Shown here: piece after piece, positions 1 to 5,612 of the stretch
How the letters are laid out: each line of letters opens with the position of its first letter
How positions within the stretch are numbered: the first letter of the stretch is position 1
Assembly (NCBI GenBank): GCA_016199015.1
Contig: JACQHN010000483.1
Location: forward strand, 1 to 5,612
From: Nitrospira defluvii
GTDB lineage: Bacteria; Nitrospirota; Nitrospiria; Nitrospirales; Nitrospiraceae
Direction: 5' to 3'
DNA length: 5,612 bases
Position numbers and translations under genes: made by a program
Notes under the pieces: generated by a model
Told to the model about the DNA's origin: nothing
Database searches by the model: none
What the model saw: only the letters and a program-made list of their open reading frames with translations

Positions 1-2153
1 AGCTGCTCCACCTCGCGCAGCTGAAGGGGAATGGGCTGTACCGGCCGGCTATGCTGGAAGTCCTCACGTCGCCCTGGAACCGTCGGGTGACTAGCAACGC
101 CGAGACCATCGAACCGCGTCCAGACCTCTGGCGATTGGCGGTGCAGGCATTGGGTATTACCCGTGGCGAGGACGAGTGGAGGCGGCTGGCGCAGTTGGGA
201 CGCTTGGATTCTTGGGGCACAGGCAACGAGGAGGCCTTCACCGAGGACATCGGTCCCCTGTCGATCGATGGTGGACAGCTACGCATGTTTTGGAGCTGCG
301 TCTCTCAGCTGATCGGCGATGTGAACGGCCTTCCTGATAAGGGCGGCTATGGCGACCTGACGGATGCCTTTCTGTCCCTCGCTGAAAAATATCTGACCGT
401 TCCCTTGGGAACTTCACAGCCGGTTGATTCTGCATCGCAGTGGGAGGCCGCCGGCGATGTGAACGAGTCGCTATCCAAAGTGTTTGCGCAGCTGCGTGAG
501 CTGGATCGGCTTGGCGTCACCATCACCTGGGACGAATGGACTGAGACGTTCACGCAAGTGCTGGAACGGACCACCTGTGTCCTGGCGCCTTCCTCCCATC
601 GCGGAGTGCAAGTGCTAGACGCGATGGCAGCGCGTGGAGTGGGGTTTCGGACTCTCTTCATCGTAGGGATGAACGAAAAATTGTTTCCCCGTTTTATCCA
701 TGAGGACGGGTTTCTCCGTGATCGGCACCGGCTGATTCTCAGTGAAACCTTGGGCTACAAAATTGATCAAAAACTTCAAGGGTATGCCGAAGAAGCGCTG
801 CTCTTCGAATTGCTGCGGTCGTCAGCGACCGAGCGCTTGTACCTGTCCTATCAACGGGCGGATGCAGCCGGTCGTCCGCTGGCGCCATCGACCTATCTGG
901 ATACGATCGGAGGTCGGCCACATCCGTCAGACGCCGAGTCGGTGTTTCCCTTGCCGCGTCGATGGCCGGACCGTGCTGCGCTCGCGTTGTTTACGCCGCC
1001 GCTGTTGACTCGGGAGGAACTCACCGTAAGCAGGGTGCTGCAGGGACGAGACGTGTCCGACCTGTTGGAAGCGGTCGGGCGTGATGGGCGCTTATTTTCC
1101 CACGGGCTGGAGGCGCAAGGCGCGATCGAAAGCGATCAGCCGGCGCTCAGCGCCTACGACGGTATACTCGAAAGTTCGACTGCTCACTGGTCTCTCGTCA
1201 GCTGGCGCGGTTTCTCGCCGACCGCGCTGGAGTCCTACGCGCGCTGTCCGTTTCAATATTTTGCAGGACAGGTACTTGAGATGGAATCCGTGCGCCAGGT
1301 TCCCTCCATGGAACTGTCGCCCCCTGCGATGGGGCAGCTGTGCCATGAGGCGTTGCGCCTCTGCTATCTTGGCCTGATCCAACAGGGATGGCCGGCGGCG
1401 GCGCTTTCCGCAGAGGTCATCGCCGAGGAGGCGACTCGAGCCTTCGCTCAAGCCTGTGCGACCTTTGCGGCAACTCACGGAACCGGTTATGCCCTGACCT
1501 GGCGGTTGGCGCAAGAACGGATTCAGCGCGTGGTGGCACTCACGCTGGCATCCGATCGCGAGGAGGCGAGGGCGTCAGGATTTCTTCCGGTGGAATTCGA
1601 AATCGATGCCAAGGGAGCCTTGCCGTATCGGGCGGATCTGGATTCCGTTCCGATTCGTGGACGATGGGATCGCGTCGATCGTCATCCGGCTTCAGGCGCC
1701 CTGCGCGTGATCGACTATAAGTACCGCGCTAATGGCCAGGTTGAGGCCAAGGATCGAAATCTGCTCCAGGCTGCCTTGCGAGGCATACGTCTGCAGCCGG
1801 CGCTCTATACCTTGATGGCGGCTACGTCGTCGGGTGAATCGCAAGGTCCGCTTCCAGAACAGGTCGACTTCCTCTATCTGTTGCCCCATACCATGCCAGG
1901 TGTCGAACGCGCCTCATTTGCGGCCTCGGCCTGGCAAGGCCCCTCCGGTCACATGCTGAACAAGACTATGCAAGTGCTGGTCGAGGGCGTGCGGGACGGA
2001 CAACATTTCATAGTCCCGGACGCTTACTGTGCGCACTGCGATTTTTCGACCGCCTGTCGCCGGGCACATCAGCCGAGCTGGTGGCGGGCCTATCGTTCTT
2101 CGCAAGCCGGAATGTTACGAAGCCTGCGGTCGCTGAAGGTCCCACGTGACTGA
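1..2153 (+). CDS. addB: AddB-type PD-(D/E)XK exonuclease / pseudo-helicase subunit, 5'-truncated by the window edge
   Basis: Probable AddB subunit of an AddAB helicase-nuclease, which resects double-strand DNA ends in the cytoplasm for RecA loading. The frame is open from base 3 with protein-like sequence before the first Met (51), so the true start lies upstream. Compared with B. subtilis AddB, roughly 300-400 N-terminal residues are missing. Counting the Met at 51 as residue 1: a helicase-2A-like segment (185-213, ending GMNEKLFP) and a motif-VI-like segment (262-271) are both degenerate. A C-terminal PD-(D/E)XK nuclease follows: first cysteine C399 in CPFQYF, G428/H432, D540 and D543 (GRWDRVD), D555-Y-K557, and a QxxxY motif at Q582-Y586. 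Then comes C660-x2-C663-x5-C669, which with C399 forms the expected 4Fe-4S ligand set. The intact nuclease argues against RecC, whose nuclease fold is inactive. The stop overlaps the next gene by 8 bases. Family assignment is firm; AddB rather than another AddB-like nuclease is inferred from the partner gene. Confidence 0.88.
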   Translation, partial: LLHLAQLKGNGLYRPAMLEVLTSPWNRRVTSNAETIEPRPDLWRLAVQALGITRGEDEWRRLAQLGRLDSWGTGNEEAFTEDIGPLSIDGGQLRMFWSCVSQLIGDVNGLPDKGGYGDLTDAFLSLAEKYLTVPLGTSQPVDSASQWEAAGDVNESLSKVFAQLRELDRLGVTITWDEWTETFTQVLERTTCVLAPSSHRGVQVLDAMAARGVGFRTLFIVGMNEKLFPRFIHEDGFLRDRHRLILSETLGYKIDQKLQGYAEEALLFELLRSSATERLYLSYQRADAAGRPLAPSTYLDTIGGRPHPSDAESVFPLPRRWPDRAALALFTPPLLTREELTVSRVLQGRDVSDLLEAVGRDGRLFSHGLEAQGAIESDQPALSAYDGILESSTAHWSLVSWRGFSPTALESYARCPFQYFAGQVLEMESVRQVPSMELSPPAMGQLCHEALRLCYLGLIQQGWPAAALSAEVIAEEATRAFAQACATFAATHGTGYALTWRLAQERIQRVVALTLASDREEARASGFLPVEFEIDAKGALPYRADLDSVPIRGRWDRVDRHPASGALRVIDYKYRANGQVEAKDRNLLQAALRGIRLQPALYTLMAATSSGESQGPLPEQVDFLYLLPHTMPGVERASFAASAWQGPSGHMLNKTMQVLVEGVRDGQHFIVPDAYCAHCDFSTACRRAHQPSWWRAYRSSQAGMLRSLRSLKVPRD
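2135..2139 (+). promoter_or_regulatory. Ribosome binding site for the AddA gene, inside the end of addB
   Basis: GAAGG lies six bases before the GTG start at 2146, within the last codons of addB. Together with the in-frame TGA at 2134-2136 it fixes the start of the helicase gene. A ribosome finishing addB at 2153 would pass directly over this site, as expected for coupled synthesis of two subunits in equal amounts. The match to the anti-Shine-Dalgarno sequence is moderate. Confidence 0.6.
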
Positions 2154-5100
2154 ATCCACGCAGATACCGGATCAGGCGGCTCGCATCGCTGCCGCCACCA
2201 CCTTTGATCGTAATGTGGTGGTGATTGCCGGGGCGGGAACGGGAAAAACGACCCTGCTGGTGAATCGACTTCTGTACCTCCTGATGCGCCGGTCGGATCC
2301 GCTCGATCTGTCGCATATTGTCGCCTTGACCTTCACCAATAAGGCTGCCACCGAAATGAAGCTTCGCTTGCGGGAGCGGCTGCGCGCGCTCGTGAGCGCG
2401 GAAGGGTGCGACAGTCCTGCTGCAGGCAGTGGAGGGGTCTCCATCGCCGATCTTCGCATGCGGTATGGCTGGACGACCGACGAGATCGTGGCGAGGGCCG
2501 ATGCAGCCTTTCGTGATGTCGAAAAGGCACAGATCGGAACGCTCCACAGCTTTGCGGCGCATTTGCTTCGGCTTTATCCCATCGAAGCCGGCGTCACGCC
2601 GACGTTTGGAACGGATGAAGACGGCTCGCGCTTCGACGAACATTTCACCTACGAGTGGGACCTCTGGCTGGATCGTGAGCTGGGAGTGACAGGCGGCGAC
2701 CATGAGAGTTGGAGGATCCTACTGAGCCTGTTCACTCTCGATGAGCTGCGTGAGCTGGCCTACAGCCTGCACAGCGACTTGATCGATCTTGAAGGTCTGA
2801 CCAAACAGGTCGGGGAGACGCTTCTCAGTCCCGGACTGCAAAATTGGTTCACTCGCCGGCAGGCCCAGGCAGAAGACCTGCTCGCGCGGCATGATCGCCC
2901 GAAACGGCGAAAGATCGAACTGATGCTCGCGGCTATCGCCGAACTATGCGGCAGGCTGCTTTCTCAGGGCATGAAAGGCCTGCGGGATATCCCACTTGAA
3001 ACACAGGAGCTGCTGGCAAAAGATCTCGGCGCCGCGCCGGCCGGTTGGACAGAGGCGGAGTTAGCGGACGTGGAGGCGTTGCAGCGAATCACGAAGCGGT
3101 TACTCAAGGTCGATCATGAGCTGTTGCAGAAGCTCTTGGCCCTGCTCTCGCCGTTCGTGCAGGCGGTGAGAAAGTCTTTCCTGGATTCCGGCTGGCTGAC
3201 GTTCGACGGATTGTTAGGCAAGGCCCGCACGCTTCTCCGTGATCATCCCGCGATCCGGGAACAATTGCAGCGCGACTATCGCGCGCTGCTCGTCGATGAA
3301 TTTCAAGATACGGATCCGGTGCAGTACGAGATCGTCCTCTATCTCGCCGAGCAGCTGGGAACGCAAGCCTCCTCATGGCGCGACGCCGAACTCGAGCCGG
3401 GAAAACTGTTTATCGTCGGCGACCCCAAACAATCGATTTACGCCTTTCGCCGGGCCGATATCGAAGCCTTCGACCATGTCGTCGACCGGATGGAGCACAG
3501 CGGCGCACTCCGTTGTGAACTGGCGACGAACTTTCGAAGCCACGGGCAGGTACTCGACGTGGTGAACGGCGTGTTCAATGCACTGCTGGTGGCGCAACCG
3601 GCCATTCAGCCGCCGAACGTTCCGCTCACGGTTCAACCGAATCGATCGAGTCAGTTTCGCAATCCCGGCGTCGAACTCCGATTGGTGACGTCGGATGAAG
3701 ATGACGAGTTGGACTCCGCCGCGGCGACGAGGGTCGAAGCGGAACAGATCGCGCTCTTGATCGATCGGTTGCTGGGGCCAGCCGAGGCCGGGGCTACGGC
3801 GACAGGACCAGATAGCGGCTTGCGTCCTGGGCACATCGCGCTCCTGTTTCGGAAATTGACTCAGGCCGAGCATTATCTGGAGGCCCTTCGCCGGCACGAC
3901 ATTGCCTACATCATCGACGGTGAAAAACACTTCTATCGCCGTCAAGAAGTCATCGATCTGGTGAACATTCTCCGCTGCGTCGATAGTCCTCACGACCGCA
4001 TTGCCCTCGTGGGCCTGCTTCGGTCGGCTGTCGGAGGCCTGCCCGATTCAGCGCTGGTCGCTCTGCAGGAATTGAACGCCTTGGATTATCGCCGGGTCGA
4101 TCGACTCGCAGCCTGGACGAGTCCGCATGCCGAGCCCCTCCGGCGGCTGTATGGCGCCCTCTCGCGGCTTCATGCGCAGGCGCCCCGTTGTCCGTTGCCT
4201 GAGGCGGTGAGCCTCGTGTTTCAGCAGCTGTCGGTGCTTGAGCTGGCGGCCGCGTCTCTGCATGGCGAGCAGGCAGTCGCCAATCTATTCAAAGTTCGCC
4301 AGATGGCGGCGGAGCTGGCCGATCGTCCCGCTCTGACGTTGACCGGGTTCGTCGAGTTGATGCTGGCACGGCTTGCGGAGCAGCCGGAGGAAGCAGAGAG
4401 TGCGCTGGCGGAAGACACCGTCGACGCGGTGCGGGTCTTGACCATCCATAAGGCGAAGGGGTTGGAGTTTCCGTTGGTGATTCTGGCCGGTTTACATCAC
4501 GGAGACGGCGCCGGCCGTGGTCCTACTCGCCCCCTCATCTGGCATGATTGGTCGACAGGCGTGCAGGGACTCGACCTGGGAGACCATTGCAGCCTCGGTG
4601 CGGTCCTGGTGGCGGAGAAAGCGCGGACGCGTGAACAGGCGGAACGGAGCCGGCTGTTCTATGTCGGAATGACGCGCGCGCGTGAGTGCCTGGTCCTATC
4701 CGGAGCTGTACCCTGGCGTCGGGCACGCGGCGCGCTCATCGAGTTGTTGGAGCAGGCCACCGGAGCGGAACTCGGCCGGCCCGATCAGCCGGATATTCCG
4801 GTCGGCAACGTCGGTCTGCGCCAAACCATTCTCCAGAGTGAAGATCGTCCGCCCTCCAGGCCACGCGCGCAACCGGTGGTGCTGGAAGCCGGTGTGACCG
4901 AAGAGGCACTGTCTGCGCGTTGGGCGCAGCGTGATCAGCAATGGAACGCCCAATTGGCAGTCCCGCTGCTGGTATCACCGACGGACTTTCACCCCACACC
5001 GGCGCGGGTGATTGAGCCTGAGCCAAGCCGGGCCAGGCGTCCTGGCCTGGGACAATCCGTGGGGACGATGGTCCATCGCCTCCTGCAGTACTGGGAGTTC

Positions 5101-5532
5101 GGCGCCGATGCACCTGCGCAATTGGCGCTGATCAATCGACAGTCTCTGGCATTCGATGAGGAAGACGAGGCGACGCAAGAGACCATTGTTGAGGAGATAC
5201 GGGATCTCCTGCGCACCCTTGTGCAATCTCCTGTGTACGAGCGGTTGAGACGGGCGACCCTGGTTGGGCGCGAGGTGCCGTTTCTCATGCCGTGGAATGG
5301 GGGCCGACAGGTGATGGAAGGGGTCATCGACCTGCTCTATCGTCTCGACGGCGAGCTCTGGATTGCCGACTACAAGACGGATATGATCCCGGCGGACCAG
5401 GTGGCGGCAAGGGCTGAGCTCTATCGGGAACAGGCGCGCCTGTATCGGGCGGCGGTCGAACAGTCGTTGGGCGAACCGGTGGCTGGTTTTGAATTTATCT
5501 TCCTGCGACACGGAATGGCGGTCACGGTCTGA
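2146..5532 (+). CDS. addA: AddA-type UvrD/RecB-like ATP-dependent helicase-nuclease
   Basis: A complete 1128-residue protein, close to the usual AddA size (about 1150-1250). It is the probable motor and second nuclease subunit of AddAB: a 3'-5' superfamily 1A helicase that unwinds DNA ends and cuts one strand. Motifs in order: Q motif Q10; Walker A 28-35 (K34); Ia 59-68 (ALTFTNKAA); Ib 131-142 (GTLHSF); II VDEFQDTD 383-390 (D384, E385); III 423-438 (GDPKQSIYAFRRAD); IV 459-465 (TNFRS); V 764-780 (TIHKAKGLEFP); VI 836-853 (FYVGMTRARE, R844/R846). A Pro/Arg-rich linker (about 895-965) leads to a RecB-type nuclease: G973/H977, EGVID with D1062, D1075-Y-K1077, QxxxY at Q1096-Y1100. There are no cysteines near the nuclease, so the Fe-S cluster belongs to the partner only. 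The GTG start at 2146 is forced: an in-frame TGA lies at 2134-2136, and the next GTG codons fall just before Walker A. The 8-base overlap with addB suggests translational coupling. Confidence 0.93.
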   Translation: MTESTQIPDQAARIAAATTFDRNVVVIAGAGTGKTTLLVNRLLYLLMRRSDPLDLSHIVALTFTNKAATEMKLRLRERLRALVSAEGCDSPAAGSGGVSIADLRMRYGWTTDEIVARADAAFRDVEKAQIGTLHSFAAHLLRLYPIEAGVTPTFGTDEDGSRFDEHFTYEWDLWLDRELGVTGGDHESWRILLSLFTLDELRELAYSLHSDLIDLEGLTKQVGETLLSPGLQNWFTRRQAQAEDLLARHDRPKRRKIELMLAAIAELCGRLLSQGMKGLRDIPLETQELLAKDLGAAPAGWTEAELADVEALQRITKRLLKVDHELLQKLLALLSPFVQAVRKSFLDSGWLTFDGLLGKARTLLRDHPAIREQLQRDYRALLVDEFQDTDPVQYEIVLYLAEQLGTQASSWRDAELEPGKLFIVGDPKQSIYAFRRADIEAFDHVVDRMEHSGALRCELATNFRSHGQVLDVVNGVFNALLVAQPAIQPPNVPLTVQPNRSSQFRNPGVELRLVTSDEDDELDSAAATRVEAEQIALLIDRLLGPAEAGATATGPDSGLRPGHIALLFRKLTQAEHYLEALRRHDIAYIIDGEKHFYRRQEVIDLVNILRCVDSPHDRIALVGLLRSAVGGLPDSALVALQELNALDYRRVDRLAAWTSPHAEPLRRLYGALSRLHAQAPRCPLPEAVSLVFQQLSVLELAAASLHGEQAVANLFKVRQMAAELADRPALTLTGFVELMLARLAEQPEEAESALAEDTVDAVRVLTIHKAKGLEFPLVILAGLHHGDGAGRGPTRPLIWHDWSTGVQGLDLGDHCSLGAVLVAEKARTREQAERSRLFYVGMTRARECLVLSGAVPWRRARGALIELLEQATGAELGRPDQPDIPVGNVGLRQTILQSEDRPPSRPRAQPVVLEAGVTEEALSARWAQRDQQWNAQLAVPLLVSPTDFHPTPARVIEPEPSRARRPGLGQSVGTMVHRLLQYWEFGADAPAQLALINRQSLAFDEEDEATQETIVEEIRDLLRTLVQSPVYERLRRATLVGREVPFLMPWNGGRQVMEGVIDLLYRLDGELWIADYKTDMIPADQVAARAELYREQARLYRAAVEQSLGEPVAGFEFIFLRHGMAVTV
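5028..5050. repeat. Strong intragenic inverted repeat in the helicase-nuclease linker of addA
   Basis: GGCCAGG (5031-5037) and CCTGGCC (5041-5047) are perfect inverted copies around a 3-base loop, CGT. One G-T wobble and two further C-G pairs extend the stem to 10 pairs (5028-5050). It encodes residues 961-969 (SRARRPGLG), just before the G973/H977 nuclease motif. No T-run follows, so it is not an intrinsic terminator. It may be chance in GC-rich coding DNA, or a structured mRNA element that slows translation between domains. Confidence 0.4.
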
Positions 5533-5538
5533 GTGCAA

Positions 5539-5544
5539 AGGAGG
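5539..5544 (+). promoter_or_regulatory. Strong Shine-Dalgarno sequence before the downstream lipoprotein
   Basis: AGGAGG, within the longer AAAGGAGGG (5537-5545), is followed by a 5-base spacer to the ATG at 5550. It is much closer to consensus than the site in front of addA, so this gene may be translated more strongly. The 17-base gap after the addA stop leaves no room for a terminator or promoter, so at least part of its transcription should come from the addBA message. Confidence 0.85.
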
Positions 5545-5549
5545 GTGGT

Positions 5550-5612
5550 ATGGGGGCTTTTCGATGGGCGGTGCTGGCGATGATGGCGGTCGTCGGCTGT
5601 GCGACTCAGCAC
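5550..5612 (+). CDS. Predicted lipoprotein, N-terminal fragment only (3' end beyond the window)
   Basis: Only 21 codons are visible. They form a compact lipoprotein signal peptide: short n-region MGAFR with one Arg, hydrophobic stretch W6-V15, then a lipobox V-V-G-C with the cysteine at residue 17, followed by ATQH. Such cysteines are lipidated by Lgt and cleaved by signal peptidase II, so the protein should be anchored in a membrane on the outer side of the inner membrane. Ala at +2 is compatible with outer-membrane sorting in diderms. The ATG is supported by a near-perfect Shine-Dalgarno site. The mature sequence lies outside the window, so its function cannot be named. It sits 17 bases behind addA, possibly in the same transcript, but nothing visible links it to DNA repair. 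Confidence 0.75.
   Translation, partial: MGAFRWAVLAMMAVVGCATQH

Noticed and set aside
51..53. ATG at 51 as the real start of the first gene
   Set aside because: The frame is open and protein-like back to base 3. There is no convincing Shine-Dalgarno site at a proper distance, and a start here would remove the whole N-terminal half of an AddB protein.
1200..2100. Cas4-like nuclease, suggested by the cysteine cluster plus PD-(D/E)XK motifs
   Set aside because: The domain is fused to a helicase-like region and paired with an AddA-type helicase, and no CRISPR repeats or other cas genes are seen. The similarity reflects the shared AddB/Cas4 Fe-S nuclease fold.
2385..2400. Hairpin CGCGCT-CGTG-AGCGCG in addA
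   Set aside because: Only six pairs in a GC-rich coding stretch, with no T-run and no regulatory context. Chance is sufficient.
2008..2703. Antisense open frame of 231 codons across the addB-addA junction
   Set aside because: It lies opposite two well-supported genes. Its translation shows no recognisable domain and is the low-complexity, Arg/Ser/Pro-rich type expected from the reverse of GC-rich coding DNA.
3373..3993. Antisense open frame of 206 codons inside addA
   Set aside because: It covers helicase motifs III and IV on the other strand, and I see no domain or convincing ribosome binding site. It is best explained as a shadow of addA.
1..5532. A new anti-phage or mobile defence system built from a nuclease and a helicase
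   Set aside because: Gene order, motif set, lengths and the Fe-S cysteine pattern all fit ordinary AddAB. No integrase, transposon end, toxin or other defence gene is present in the window.
4975..5538. Antisense open frame of 187 codons opposite the AddA nuclease domain
   Set aside because: The sense strand encodes an intact conserved nuclease here, and the antisense protein has no recognisable feature.

Overview
The window is almost wall-to-wall coding on the + strand and holds three genes read in one direction. First comes the 3' part of an AddB-type nuclease/pseudo-helicase (open at the left edge, stop at 2151-2153). Next is a complete AddA-type UvrD/RecB-like helicase-nuclease (2146-5532). 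Last are the first 21 codons of a predicted lipoprotein (from 5550, open at the right edge). No RNA gene, insertion sequence, CRISPR array or recognisable promoter or terminator is visible. The only non-coding stretch is the 17 bases between the AddA stop and the lipoprotein start, and a Shine-Dalgarno sequence fills most of it.

The two large genes overlap by 8 bases and look like a translationally coupled pair encoding a heterodimeric, dual-nuclease AddAB-type enzyme. Such enzymes process double-strand DNA ends for RecA-dependent recombination. AddA carries the full set of superfamily 1 helicase motifs and an intact C-terminal PD-(D/E)XK nuclease. The visible part of AddB has degenerate helicase motifs V and VI but an intact nuclease, plus the four-cysteine pattern that holds a 4Fe-4S cluster in AddB proteins. 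The addB-addA order is the one known from Bacillus and many other bacteria.

The organism is a GC-rich bacterium (about 60% G+C by eye) with GTG starts, good Shine-Dalgarno sequences and a lipobox, so it is diderm or at least lipoprotein-exporting. Protein style and gene arrangement remind me of Nitrospirota (Nitrospira-like), but this is an impression and nothing in the window proves it. The downstream lipoprotein is probably unrelated in function and simply lies in the same transcription direction.

I find no convincing evidence for an undescribed system. The content reads as core DNA-repair machinery. The points worth a second look are the dual-nuclease architecture outside the best-studied phyla, a strong intragenic hairpin in the linker that joins the AddA helicase and nuclease, and the close spacing of an envelope-lipoprotein start behind addA.
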